DNA of 64,000 nt from Muribaculaceae bacterium (GTDB lineage: Bacteria > Bacteroidota > Bacteroidia > Bacteroidales > Muribaculaceae). Where the stretch lies: NCBI GenBank assembly GCA_017405965.1, contig JAFQZK010000001.1, positions 1-64,000 on the forward strand, written 5' to 3'. The translations under genes were made by a program, and so were the position numbers. The notes beneath the pieces were generated by a model. That model did no database searches, had not been told where the DNA came from, and saw only the letters and a list, made by a program, of their open reading frames with translations. Shown piece by piece: positions 39,869 to 48,294 of this stretch. Numbering within the stretch: the stretch's first letter is position 1; every line of letters starts with the position of its first letter.

Positions 39869-42436
39869 ATGGAAGAAAAAACCTACAATTATCAACAAGT
39901 TTACGAGGCTTCGTTGAAGTACTTCGACGGCGATGAACTGGCCGCCAGGGTATGGGCAACGAAGTATGCCTTGAAGGACTCGTTCGGCCATCTGTATGAA
40001 TTGACGCCCGACGACATGCACCGTCGCATCGCGCGTGAGATCGCCCGTATCGAGAACAAGTATCCTAATCCCTTGAGTGAAGACCGTCTGTTTGACCTGA
40101 TGAGTCATTTCCGCTATATCGTGCCGCAGGGTAGTCCCATGGCTGGCATCGGCAACAATTTCCAGGTCGGTTCGTTGAGCAACTGCTTTGTCGTCGGCCT
40201 CGATGGTGAGCCCGACAGCTATGGTGGCATCCTCAAGATCGACGAGGAACAGGTGCAGCTCATGAAACGCCGTGGTGGTGTGGGACATGACCTGTCGCAC
40301 ATCCGTCCCAAGGGCTCTCCTGTCAAGAACAGTGCCTTGACATCGACTGGTCTGGTGCCGTTCATGGTACGTTACAGTAACAGTACGCGTGAGGTGGCTC
40401 AGGACGGCCGTCGCGGTGCCTTGATGCTCACCGTGAGCATCAAGCATCCTGATGCCGAGTCGTTCATCGATGCCAAGATGGAAGAGGGCAAGGTGACCGG
40501 TGCCAACGTGTCGGTTCGCATCGACGATGCTTTCATGCAGGCTGCTGTCGATGGCAAGCCTTATCGCCAGACTTATCCTGTCGATAGCGACAAGCCCGTC
40601 TATGAGCAGGAGACCGATGCAGCAAGGCTCTGGGCCAAGATTGTCCACAACGCTTGGAAGAGCGCTGAGCCCGGCATTCTGTTCTGGGATACGATCACCC
40701 GCGAGTCGGTGCCCGACTGCTATGCCGATCTGGGCTTCAAGACCATCTCGACCAATCCCTGCGGTGAGATTCCTCTGTGTCCCTACGACAGCTGCCGCCT
40801 GATCGCCATCAACCTGTACAGCTACGTCAAGAATCCCTTTACGCCCGAGGCCAGCTTCGATTATGACCTCTTTGCCGAGCACGTGGCTTGCGCACAGCGC
40901 ATGATGGATGACATCATTGACCTGGAGATGGAGAAAATTGAGAAGATTCTTGAGAAGATCAAGTCCGACCCCGAGACCAGTGAGGTCAAGACCACCGAGA
41001 TGAACCTGTGGAACAAGATCCGCACCAAGACCCTCAAGGGCCGCCGCACCGGTGTGGGCACCACGGGCGAGGGCGACATGATCGCCGCTATGGGTCTGCG
41101 CTACGGCACTCCCGAGGCTACCGAATTCTCGGTGAGCGTTCACAAGGCTCTGGCACTGGCTGCTTACGGTTCATCGGTGCAGATGGCCAAGGAGCGTGGC
41201 GCATTTGAGATCTATGATGCCAAGCGCGAGGAGAACAATCCCTACATCAATCGCATTCGTGAAGCTGATCCGAAACTCTATGATGAAATGAAGAAGTATG
41301 GTCGCCGCAACATCGCTTGCCTGACCATCGCCCCGACGGGCACCACCAGTTTGCTGACGCAGACCACCTCGGGCATCGAACCTGTGTTCATGCCGGTTTA
41401 CAAGCGTCGCCGCAAGGTGAATCCCAGCGACAAGGACGTGCATGTTGACCTGGTTGACGAGAACGGCGATTCGTTCGAGGAGTTTATCGTCTATCACCAC
41501 AAGCTCATCACTTGGATGAATGCCAACAACATTCCCGTGCGCCGCGACTACACTCAGGAGGAACTCAACGCCATCGTTGCCAAGTCTCCTTATTACAAGG
41601 CTACAGCCAATGATGTGGACTGGGTCAACAAGGTGCGCATGCAAGGTGAGGTGCAGAAGTGGGTGGATCACAGCATCAGCGTGACCATCAACCTGCCCAA
41701 CGACATCAGCGAGGAAATGGTGGGCAAACTCTATGTCGAGGCTTGGCGCAGTGGCTGTAAGGGCTGCACCGTCTATCGCGACGGTTCGCGCACCGGTGTG
41801 CTTGTGGCCCTGAGCGACAACGACAAGAAGAAGGAGAAGGAGAAAGAGAATGCCGAGAACAATTCTGGTCGCTACATCGCCGAGGAGGAACACATCCTCA
41901 AGCGCCCCGTAGAACTCGAGGCCGACGTCGTGCGTTTCCAGAACAAGAAGGAGAAGTGGATCGCCTTTATCGGACTCATCGACGGCCGTCCCTACGAGAT
42001 CTTTACCGGTATTGCCGACGATGACGAGGGCATCTTCTGTCCCAAGTCGGTGACCAAGGGCAAGATCATCAAGGCCGTGGGCGAGGATGGCGTGAAGCGC
42101 TACGACTTCCAGTTCATCAACAAGCGCGGATTCAAGACCACCATCGAAGGCCTGAGCGAGAAGTTCAATCCCGAGTTCTGGAACTACGCCAAGCTCATTT
42201 CGGGTGTATTGCGTTACGGTATGCCCATTCCCCAGGTGCTCAAACTCGTGAGCAGTCTGGAACTGGACAGCCAGTCCATCAACACCTGGAAGATGGGTGT
42301 GGAGCGCGCCCTCAAGCGTTATATCCACAATGGCGAGGCTGCAGCCGAGAAGTGTCCCAACTGCGGTCAGAACACGCTGGTTTATCAGGAGGGTTGCCTC
42401 ATCTGCACCAACTGCGGCACCTCCCGCTGCGGTTAA
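39869..42436 (+). CDS. nrdJ: Adenosylcobalamin-dependent (class II) ribonucleoside-diphosphate reductase
   Basis: 855 aa. It reduces ribonucleotides for DNA synthesis with a cobalamin radical. The active site reads NPCGEIPLCPYDSCRLIAINL: N296, C298 and E300 are the Asn-Cys-Glu triad, with an earlier SLSNCFVVGLDGEPDS. Other blocks are the glycine-rich GRRTGVGTTGEG and the phosphate-binding APTGTTSLLTQTTSGIEP. The C-terminus carries a zinc ribbon (CPNCGQNTLV...CLICTNCGTSRCG) that can relay reducing power. An acidic/lysine-rich insert (KKKEKEKENAEN) lies at ~652. No partner beta subunit is adjacent, as expected for class II. The leader hairpin suggests regulated expression. Confidence 0.95.
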   Translation: MEEKTYNYQQVYEASLKYFDGDELAARVWATKYALKDSFGHLYELTPDDMHRRIAREIARIENKYPNPLSEDRLFDLMSHFRYIVPQGSPMAGIGNNFQVGSLSNCFVVGLDGEPDSYGGILKIDEEQVQLMKRRGGVGHDLSHIRPKGSPVKNSALTSTGLVPFMVRYSNSTREVAQDGRRGALMLTVSIKHPDAESFIDAKMEEGKVTGANVSVRIDDAFMQAAVDGKPYRQTYPVDSDKPVYEQETDAARLWAKIVHNAWKSAEPGILFWDTITRESVPDCYADLGFKTISTNPCGEIPLCPYDSCRLIAINLYSYVKNPFTPEASFDYDLFAEHVACAQRMMDDIIDLEMEKIEKILEKIKSDPETSEVKTTEMNLWNKIRTKTLKGRRTGVGTTGEGDMIAAMGLRYGTPEATEFSVSVHKALALAAYGSSVQMAKERGAFEIYDAKREENNPYINRIREADPKLYDEMKKYGRRNIACLTIAPTGTTSLLTQTTSGIEPVFMPVYKRRRKVNPSDKDVHVDLVDENGDSFEEFIVYHHKLITWMNANNIPVRRDYTQEELNAIVAKSPYYKATANDVDWVNKVRMQGEVQKWVDHSISVTINLPNDISEEMVGKLYVEAWRSGCKGCTVYRDGSRTGVLVALSDNDKKKEKEKENAENNSGRYIAEEEHILKRPVELEADVVRFQNKKEKWIAFIGLIDGRPYEIFTGIADDDEGIFCPKSVTKGKIIKAVGEDGVKRYDFQFINKRGFKTTIEGLSEKFNPEFWNYAKLISGVLRYGMPIPQVLKLVSSLELDSQSINTWKMGVERALKRYIHNGEAAAEKCPNCGQNTLVYQEGCLICTNCGTSRCG

Positions 42437-42478
42437 GCTCCCGAGACACCTATTAATGTAAAGCAAAAGTCAACTGTA

Positions 42479-42510
42479 AAGGCGCGTCCCACGATAGGGC
42501 GCGCCTTTTT
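42479..42510 (+). terminator. Intrinsic terminator of nrdJ
   Basis: AAGGCGCG pairs with CGCGCCTT (42479-42486 with 42500-42507), followed by U residues. Confidence 0.92.
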
Positions 42511-42565
42511 ATTGTCGGAAACTTAAAGAACGTTTCTTGAAACTCGATCTGTGCGATGAATGGTA

Positions 42566-43402
42566 TCAACCGCAGTCCCAGCAGTAGTAGGGATGTGTGA
42601 AGTCGAGGTTGTCGAGGTCGTCACGGTTGATGAAGATAAAGCCGCTGCCCATGTCGCCCCACATGACCAGTGCCTTGTTGTCGATGGTGGAGAATTGGGA
42701 ATCGAGTTGGAACAGCAGGGTGTCGTGAGTGTCGATGTCGCGGCGTGCGTCTTCTTGGGTGAAAGCGGGATAGCCGAGCATCTGGTGGCAGGGGCGTCGC
42801 ATGCCCAGGTGTTGCTCAAAATACAGGCAATCGTCGTTGTCGAGGTATTGATACCACATCTGGTCGTTATGCTCTACACCAGTGATTTCCTTGATGATTT
42901 CAAAGAACAGACGGTTAAAACGTCCGTCGCTCACGCCCATGGAGGTCGGCTCTGCCACCACGTCAATGGCCACTTCGCGCTTGACAGGCGTGAGCGCCTC
43001 ATCTACCGTGTCGTGGGTGGGTACATCGGCGGGCGTGACACCTTGCTCCACTGTTTCGTGATAGACAACCTTGAAACCACTGCCGTCCTCGTCATAGTTG
43101 CCGCGGCAGCCGTACATGCGCTCTGTATCCAGGCTGATGAACCACTGCAACATACCATGTTCGGGCAGCGGGGCTTTCAGGCCGGCCTCTGAACAGTTCA
43201 CCTGCATGACCATGAGCATGGGTTTGCCTTGGCTGTCAACCGGGTATTGCAAGTCGGCAGGCCAATAGGGTTTGCCGCCAATTTTGCTGCCCATGATTGA
43301 TGGCTCACGCTCCTCGTTGAGCACGAGGCGGTAATGCTCTGTTGTTGTGCGCCGAGTGATTTCCTCGGCAATGCGCAACGCGCGTTCACTTGCTTGATTC
43401 AT
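42566..43402 (-). CDS. DUF1963 (YwqG-like) protein
   Basis: 278 aa, soluble, no signal peptide. It matches YwqG/DUF1963: IGGKPYWPADLQYPVDSQGKPMLMVMQVNCSE (in part), PEHGMLQWFISLD, FKVVYHE, GYPAFTQEDAR, LLFQLDSQ and WGDMGSGFIFINRDDL. Function of the family is unknown. It is the last gene of a likely operon cvfB-fucosidase-DUF1963. The spacer upstream is a 7-nt repeat whose minus strand reads AGGAGTTAGGAGT, so it is rich in Shine-Dalgarno-like words. Confidence 0.92.
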   Translation of the reverse strand: MNQASERALRIAEEITRRTTTEHYRLVLNEEREPSIMGSKIGGKPYWPADLQYPVDSQGKPMLMVMQVNCSEAGLKAPLPEHGMLQWFISLDTERMYGCRGNYDEDGSGFKVVYHETVEQGVTPADVPTHDTVDEALTPVKREVAIDVVAEPTSMGVSDGRFNRLFFEIIKEITGVEHNDQMWYQYLDNDDCLYFEQHLGMRRPCHQMLGYPAFTQEDARRDIDTHDTLLFQLDSQFSTIDNKALVMWGDMGSGFIFINRDDLDNLDFTHPYYCWDCG

Positions 43403-43409
43403 AACAATA

Positions 43410-43451
43410 TCCCAATTCCCAATTCCTAATTCCTAACTCCTAACTCCTAAA
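43410..43451. repeat. 7-nt-period repeat (TCCYAAY, six units)
   Basis: Units TCCCAAT x2, TCCTAAT, TCCTAAC x2 and TCCTAAA in unbroken register. The array starts 5 nt after the fucosidase stop (43457, minus strand) and ends 7 nt before the DUF1963 ATG (43402). Same unit as 33185-33247. Confidence 0.92.
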
Positions 43452-43456
43452 AAAAG

Positions 43457-44914
43457 CTACTCAGCATAATACCCCTCGATGTTGTTGATGCAGGGGCATG
43501 CACGGCTGTCGATGATGCGGATGCGCCACTCGCTGGCTGTCTTCTCGTGAAAGCGTACGATGCGCTTGTAGCCGATGGTCGTAGTTTCCTCATCGACCAG
43601 CACGGGAACCCACTTGCCGCAGCACGTCTTGTACTCGACGACAAATTCCTTGATGCGTTGGCCCAGTGGGATGTACTCTTGCAGCATGATGCGATTGAGC
43701 GTCACATCTTTCTTGGTTTTGATCTCGATGTCGGCTGCGGTGACGCCGTCGCTGGCAGCCCAATAGGTGTCCCAGTCGCCGTCACCCATCAGCGAGGCAC
43801 TGAATTGCTTGTTGCGGGTGTCGCTGGCGGTGAATTTGGCTCCCATGAGAAGGTTGGTGCCCAATTCGTTGGTGATGCGCTCATGCCATTGCACGGCAGT
43901 GGCCGAGTCGATGGGGTGAATCAGGCCCTCGCGGTTAACAGGGAAATTGAGCAAGAGGGTGCCGTTGTGGCCCACACTGCGGTAGTACAAGTCGGTCAGT
44001 TGGTCAACGGTTTTCACCTTGTCGTCCTCGTTCTCGTGGTAGAACCATCCCGGGCGGATTGATGTATCGCACTCGCTGGCGCACCACGCATTGCCGTCGG
44101 CATGGCCCGATTGCAGTTCCTCGTATTGGGGATAACCGGGATAAACCTCCTTGATACGCAGGAAAGCCCAGTTGGTGGAGTTGGCATAGCCTTTTTCGTT
44201 GCCCACCCAGCGGCAGCCGGGGCCACCGTCCGAGAAGATGATGGCTTTGGGCTGCAGTCGGTTCACGATGCCCCAGGCCTTGGGGTAGTTGTAGTAGGTG
44301 CTGCGGTCGATTTCGCGTTTCTCACAGGCGCCTCCGTACCAGCCGTCGCCTCCGTTGGCTCCATCAAACCATACCTCGAAGATGTCGCCGTACTGGGTCA
44401 TCAGTTCCTCGAGTTGCTTGTAATAATAGGTGACATACTCGGGTGAGCCGTAACTGGCCTGATGCCTGTCCCACGGTGAAAGATACACACCGAATCTGAT
44501 GCCGTACTTCTTGCAGGCGGCTGCCAACTCGCCTACGACGTCCCCCTTGTAGGGCGATGCGGCGACGCTGTAGTCGGTGTATCGGCTGGGCCACAGGCAG
44601 AATCCGTCATGGTGCTTGCAGGTGAGGATCACACCTTTCATGCCGGCATTGACGATGGTCTGCACCCATTGCTCGCAGTCGAGTCGAGTGGGGTTGAATG
44701 CGCTGGCCGGGGTGTCGCCATAGCCCCATTCCTTGTCGGTGAATGTGTTGGGCCCGAAATGGATGAATGCATAGGTCTCCAGCTGCTGCCATGCCACCTG
44801 TTGGGGTGACGGTATCGGTCCGCAGGGCTCAGGGGCCTGGTTGTTGTCGGCCATAGCTGTGCCGGCGGTAATCAGCAGTCCAGCCAATAGGGTGATGATG
44901 CGATTGGTGTTCAT
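43457..44914 (-). CDS. Alpha-L-fucosidase, GH29, with C-terminal F5/8-type domain
   Basis: 485 aa. Signal peptide MNTNRIITLLAGLLITAGTAMA. The GH29 barrel shows YAFIHFGPNTFTDKEWG, GVILTCKHHDGFCLWPSRYT and the nucleophile region FEVWFDGANGG (D184). Residues ~360-485 form a discoidin/CBM32-like beta-sandwich (GAKFTASDTRNKQFSASLMGD... WRIRIIDSRACPCINNIEGYY, in part). It should release fucose from glycans in the periplasm or at the surface. The general acid residue is not assigned here. It lies between cvfB and DUF1963, apart from any SusC/D pair or polysaccharide locus, which is unusual for a Bacteroidota GH gene. Confidence 0.94.
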   Translation of the reverse strand: MNTNRIITLLAGLLITAGTAMADNNQAPEPCGPIPSPQQVAWQQLETYAFIHFGPNTFTDKEWGYGDTPASAFNPTRLDCEQWVQTIVNAGMKGVILTCKHHDGFCLWPSRYTDYSVAASPYKGDVVGELAAACKKYGIRFGVYLSPWDRHQASYGSPEYVTYYYKQLEELMTQYGDIFEVWFDGANGGDGWYGGACEKREIDRSTYYNYPKAWGIVNRLQPKAIIFSDGGPGCRWVGNEKGYANSTNWAFLRIKEVYPGYPQYEELQSGHADGNAWCASECDTSIRPGWFYHENEDDKVKTVDQLTDLYYRSVGHNGTLLLNFPVNREGLIHPIDSATAVQWHERITNELGTNLLMGAKFTASDTRNKQFSASLMGDGDWDTYWAASDGVTAADIEIKTKKDVTLNRIMLQEYIPLGQRIKEFVVEYKTCCGKWVPVLVDEETTTIGYKRIVRFHEKTASEWRIRIIDSRACPCINNIEGYYAE

Positions 44915-44936
44915 CGTTGATGCTCTGTGTTGTTGA

Positions 44937-45764
44937 TTATAACAGTTTGACGGTGTCGCCGAGGGTGACTTTCTGCTGCTTGTAGAGCAGGCCGAGGGCT
45001 TTCTTGAAGTCCTTCTTGCTGCACTGGAACACCTTGTTGATGTCGTCGGGACTGGCTTTGTCGGTGAGCGTCATCTCGCCGTTGTTGGCCTTGAGGTAGT
45101 CCAGGATGCGGTCCGACAGGTCATCGACGCGCATTTTCTCGATTTTGGACAGGGTGAGGTCCACCTTGCCGTCGGGGCGCACCTGCTTGACGAAAGCAGT
45201 GAGGCGGTCGCCAACATTCACGTCCTGATAGGTCTCGTTCTGGTAAATCTGTCCCCAATGGGCACCCTCCACAATCACGCGGTAGCCCATGTCGCTGCGC
45301 TGCACCACCAGCACCTCGACACGCTCGCGGTGGTAGTAGTCGGGCTCGGTGTGGTTCAGGAATTTGGCGAGTTTAGCGCTGGCGACGATGCGGTGACTGG
45401 CCTCGTCGAGATAGACGCGCACGATATAGCTGCGGCCCACCTTCATGTCAACACGCTGCTCGCTGAAGGGTACCAGCAGGTCTTTAGCGACCAAGCCCCA
45501 ATCCAGGAATGCGCCCACCTTGTTGACCGCTTTCACGCGCATCAGGGCAAAATCGCCCACCACGGCATAGGGCTGTTCGGTTGTTGCCACGGGCCGGTTC
45601 TCGCTGTCGTTATAAACAAACACGCGGATGGTGTCACCCACCTTCATCTCGGGCGTGAGGTAGCGCTTGGGCAGCAGCACCTCATGGGTGTCGTCATCAA
45701 TCAGATAGGCGCCGAAATCCACCATGCGGTTAATGCTTAACTCGTTGTATTCTCCAATCTTCAT
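44937..45764 (-). CDS. cvfB: CvfB-like S1 RNA-binding protein
   Basis: 275 aa. Three S1-type OB folds: the first (~1-60: FGAYLIDDDTHEVLLPKRYL), the second (~65-130: VGAFLDWGLVAKDLLVPFSEQ), the third (~145-215: DLTLSKIE), and a C-terminal winged-helix (~215-275: ISD-like LSDRILDYLKANNGEMTLTDK). The family (YitL/CvfB) binds RNA and affects virulence or translation in other bacteria; no direct function here. First gene of the cvfB-fucosidase-DUF1963 group, 22 nt upstream of the fucosidase. Confidence 0.92.
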   Translation of the reverse strand: MKIGEYNELSINRMVDFGAYLIDDDTHEVLLPKRYLTPEMKVGDTIRVFVYNDSENRPVATTEQPYAVVGDFALMRVKAVNKVGAFLDWGLVAKDLLVPFSEQRVDMKVGRSYIVRVYLDEASHRIVASAKLAKFLNHTEPDYYHRERVEVLVVQRSDMGYRVIVEGAHWGQIYQNETYQDVNVGDRLTAFVKQVRPDGKVDLTLSKIEKMRVDDLSDRILDYLKANNGEMTLTDKASPDDINKVFQCSKKDFKKALGLLYKQQKVTLGDTVKLL

Positions 45765-45892
45765 ATTTCTCAGGACTTTGATTGTAGCTGTGGGGTTGCA
45801 GATGCCGACTAGAAGCTGAAACTAGGGATCAGAAACCGGAAAACTTTTTGCAAAGTTCGTTAAAAAAATCCATTTCTCTGACGGGTTTTAGA

Positions 45893-45900
45893 TAAATTTG
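45893..45900 (+). promoter_or_regulatory. -7 box for the DUF3298 lipoprotein gene
   Basis: TAAATTTG 45 nt before the ATG at 45946. Confidence 0.6.
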
Positions 45901-45945
45901 TACTACTTTAGCGAGATAAACAAGAAGCCATAAGGAGAATTTGTC

Positions 45946-46791
45946 ATGAAAACAAAGGTTTTTGCATTCGTTATATTGTTGTCAATCACCGGGTTACTGT
46001 TTTCTTGCGGAAAGATGAAATCCGGAAAAACCGATGAGGCCAAGCCTGCTGTCATCGTCAAAACCGAGCAATTGAGCGACAACTCCAGTTTTGCCATGTC
46101 CAATGGCGAACGCTGCACCATTGTGGCCGATGCCACCATCGATTACCCGGTCAGTGCTGGTGAGGGCGTGCCGATGGACAGTCTGCAGCGACTGTTCGCT
46201 GTCTATGTGCTTGAGTCGGGCGACTCATTGTCACTGCAAGACGCCATGCGTCAGGTGGTCTCCAACAGTATGCACCAGTATGACTTCATGCAGGAGCCGG
46301 TTGCTAAAGACGAGGCCGATGAGAGCAGTGACCTGGCAACGCTCAAGTATGCCACCAGCACCCGTGTGACACCCATCTACAACCGCAACGGGGTAGTCAC
46401 CTTTGAGCGCGTGGATGTGGTGAAAAAGAATGACAAAGTGACCTCGGTGACGCATCGCTACTACAACTTTGATGTCGAGACCCAGACGTTCATCGATGTG
46501 AATCGCCTTTTCCGTGAGGATGCCGTGGCCGACGTCTGCCAGCTGCTGCGCCAGCAGTTGCTCAATCAGAACAACGTGTCAGGCAATGAGCAGTTGAATG
46601 ACCTGGGTTACTTCAATGTCGAGAACATCATGGTGACACGCAACTTCTACTTCGATGACAAAGGCGTAACCTGGAGCTATCTGCCCAATGAACTGGCCGT
46701 TGAGGCTGTCGGTGAGCCCAAGATTTCCATCCCGTACGATGACCTGAAGTCGTCACTGTGTGATGACAGCATCATTGACCGCTTGAAATAA
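45946..46791 (+). CDS. DUF3298/RsiV-like lipoprotein
   Basis: 281 aa. Lipoprotein signal MKTKVFAFVILLSITGLLFSC (Cys 21). The mature part matches the DUF4163/DUF3298 pair of RsiV-type proteins (SNSMHQYDFMQE, VTSVTHRYYNFDVETQTFIDVNRLF, FYFDDKGVTWSYLPNEL, ISIPYDDLKSSL). RsiV anti-sigma factors bind lysozyme in Bacillus with this domain, but this lipoprotein has no membrane helix to a cytoplasmic anti-sigma domain, so that role does not carry over. It is 5 nt upstream of rsmG and probably co-transcribed. Confidence 0.9.
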   Translation: MKTKVFAFVILLSITGLLFSCGKMKSGKTDEAKPAVIVKTEQLSDNSSFAMSNGERCTIVADATIDYPVSAGEGVPMDSLQRLFAVYVLESGDSLSLQDAMRQVVSNSMHQYDFMQEPVAKDEADESSDLATLKYATSTRVTPIYNRNGVVTFERVDVVKKNDKVTSVTHRYYNFDVETQTFIDVNRLFREDAVADVCQLLRQQLLNQNNVSGNEQLNDLGYFNVENIMVTRNFYFDDKGVTWSYLPNELAVEAVGEPKISIPYDDLKSSLCDDSIIDRLK

Positions 46792-46796
46792 TCACG

Positions 46797-47438
46797 ATGG
46801 AACATATCCTGAAATACTTCCCTGAACTCTCCGAGAAACAACGCTTGCAGATGGAGCAGCTCGAAACGCTCTATCCCGAGTGGAATGCCAAGATCAACGT
46901 CATCTCCCGCAAGGACATCGACAACTTGGAGATCAACCACATTCTGCATTCTTTGGGCCTGGTCAAGTTTGTGCAATTCACGCCCGGCACTCGGGTGATG
47001 GACTTGGGGACGGGTGGGGGATTTCCCGCTATTCCGCTGGCCATCTATTACCCTGAAGTGACTTTTCATCTCGTTGACCGCATCGGCAAGAAACTGCGTG
47101 TAGCCAGCGACATCGCCGAGCGCATCGGCTTGACCAACGTCACCTTCCAGCATGGCGACGTCAAGGAGGTGAAGGGCAAGTTTGACTTCGTCGTGAGCCG
47201 TGCTGTGATGGACTTAGGTGACATGGTGCCCCTGGTCAAGCGATTCATCGACAGCGAGGACCGCAATGCCGTCCCCAATGGCCTGCTCTGCCTCAAGGGC
47301 GGCGACCTCACTGCCGAGGTGCAGAAATTCAAGAACCAAGTCCTCATCGACGATCTCTCCCATTACTTCAAGGAAGACTTCTTCAAAACCAAGAAAATCC
47401 TCTATCTCCCCCTTGAACCTCTAACCTCTAACCTTTAG
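46797..47438 (+). CDS. rsmG: 16S rRNA (guanine(527)-N7)-methyltransferase RsmG
   Basis: 213 aa. SAM-dependent methylation of G527 in 16S rRNA. Motifs: NVISRKDI, the SAM-binding VMDLGTGGGFPAIPLAI, VDRIGKKLRVASDIAERIGL, and VVSRAVMDL. The final residues LEPLTSNL are encoded by a 7-nt repeat (TGAACCT, CTAACCT, CTAACCT) that runs into the 3' end and supplies the TAG. This tail is longer than the usual end near YLPL. The next gene starts 6 nt later. Pairing with an MBL hydrolase fits co-transcription. Confidence 0.96.
   Translation: MEHILKYFPELSEKQRLQMEQLETLYPEWNAKINVISRKDIDNLEINHILHSLGLVKFVQFTPGTRVMDLGTGGGFPAIPLAIYYPEVTFHLVDRIGKKLRVASDIAERIGLTNVTFQHGDVKEVKGKFDFVVSRAVMDLGDMVPLVKRFIDSEDRNAVPNGLLCLKGGDLTAEVQKFKNQVLIDDLSHYFKEDFFKTKKILYLPLEPLTSNL
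47414..47434. repeat. 7-nt-period repeat inside the rsmG 3' end (three units)
   Basis: TGAACCT and CTAACCT x2, followed by TTAG. The array overlaps the last codons of rsmG, and its first in-frame stop ends the gene. Confidence 0.85.
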
Positions 47439-47444
47439 CTAGAT

Positions 47445-48083
47445 ATGAATGCGACAATGATGACCGTCAATCCGTTTGGCGAAAATATGTATATCCTGTG
47501 GGACGAGGCTTCGCACGATGCCGTGGTCGTTGACCCTGGCATGATGCGTGATGGCGAACGCGACATGGTGACCAAGTTCATTGAGGACAACAAGTTGAAT
47601 GTGAAGCATGTTTTGCTCACCCATCTTCATGTGGACCACATCACCAGCGCTCGATGGCTGGCCGACAAGACAGGTGCCGACGTGTGCGGCAGTGCTCTGG
47701 ATAACCAATTGGGACAAGAACTGCCCGAGCAAGTGGCACATTTCCGCATCAATGTCGAAGTCGAGCCCTTGACCGTTGACCGAAACTTAGCTGATGGTGA
47801 TACCATTCCGTTGGGTGACGAGACCATCCAGGTGCTGCATGTCCCCGGCCACAGCCCTGGCGGCCTGGCCTTCTATCTGCCGAACAGTGGCTTGCTCATC
47901 AGCGGCGACACCATCTTCAACGGCAGTGTGGGACGCACCGACCTGTGGGGTGGCGACATGGCACAACTCATCAACAGCATCCGCGAGAAAATCCTCCCGC
48001 TCCCCGACGAGACCGTCATCGCCTCGGGCCACGGCCCCACAACCACCGTCGCCGACGAGAAGCGTTTCAACCCCTTTCTTTAG
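47445..48083 (+). CDS. MBL-fold metallo-hydrolase (glyoxalase II-like)
   Basis: 212 aa. Metal ligands are intact: HVLLTHLHVDHITSARW (HxHxDH), HVPGHSPGGLAFYLP, ISGDTIFNGSVGRTDL and SGHGPTTT. It resembles small glyoxalase II-type thioesterases; the substrate is unknown. It is 6 nt after rsmG and shares the fold of the protein at 33249. A long 7-nt repeat starts in its stop codon. Confidence 0.94.
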   Translation: MNATMMTVNPFGENMYILWDEASHDAVVVDPGMMRDGERDMVTKFIEDNKLNVKHVLLTHLHVDHITSARWLADKTGADVCGSALDNQLGQELPEQVAHFRINVEVEPLTVDRNLADGDTIPLGDETIQVLHVPGHSPGGLAFYLPNSGLLISGDTIFNGSVGRTDLWGGDMAQLINSIREKILPLPDETVIASGHGPTTTVADEKRFNPFL

Positions 48084-48110
48084 TGAACAGTTAACAGAGA
48101 ACAGTTAACA
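48083..48110. repeat. 7-nt-period repeat, left arm (GTKAACA-type, four units)
   Basis: GTGAACA, GTTAACA, GAGAACA and GTTAACA. It starts at the last base of the MBL stop codon. Its reverse complement matches the unit of the right arm. Confidence 0.9.
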
Positions 48111-48156
48111 GTTGGCATTCGCCGACTATTGTTGACGAGCCAATTCCGTAGAAATA

Positions 48157-48200
48157 AGAAATGAGAGATAGACGAAACATCGCCTGTCTCTCATATTCTT
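48157..48200. terminator. Central hairpin between convergent genes
   Basis: AAGAAATGAGAGATAG pairs imperfectly with CTGTCTCTCATATTCTT around a short loop. It is flanked on both sides by the inverted 7-nt repeat arms, so the whole 48083-48294 segment may fold as one long structure. It lies between the 3' ends of convergent genes. Confidence 0.6.
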
Positions 48201-48294
48201 AACTGTTAACTCTTATCTGTTCACTGTTCTCTGTTCACTGTTCACTGTTCACTGTTCTCTGTTAACTGTTAACTGTTAACTGTTAACTGATCAC
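48197..48294. repeat. 7-nt-period repeat, right arm (TGTTMAC, fourteen units)
   Basis: Fourteen units in unbroken register: TCTTAAC, TGTTAAC, TCTTATC, then alternating TGTTCAC, TGTTCTC and TGTTAAC units, ending TGATCAC. The last unit contains the stop codon (TCA at 48291-48293 on the plus strand) of the minus-strand beta-barrel gene. Many TTAA cores are palindromic, so stops appear on both strands. Confidence 0.95.

Noticed and set aside
39722-41143. 473-codon minus-strand open frame opposite nrdJ
   Set aside because: It runs antisense over conserved RNR motifs and crosses the nrdJ promoter; no recognisable protein features.
41171-42466. 431-codon minus-strand open frame opposite nrdJ
   Set aside because: Shadow of the RNR coding strand; hydrophobic low-complexity translation and no homologous motif.
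46000-46791. Anti-sigma (RsiV) function for the DUF3298 lipoprotein
   Set aside because: It has a lipobox and no cytoplasmic anti-sigma domain or neighbouring sigma gene.
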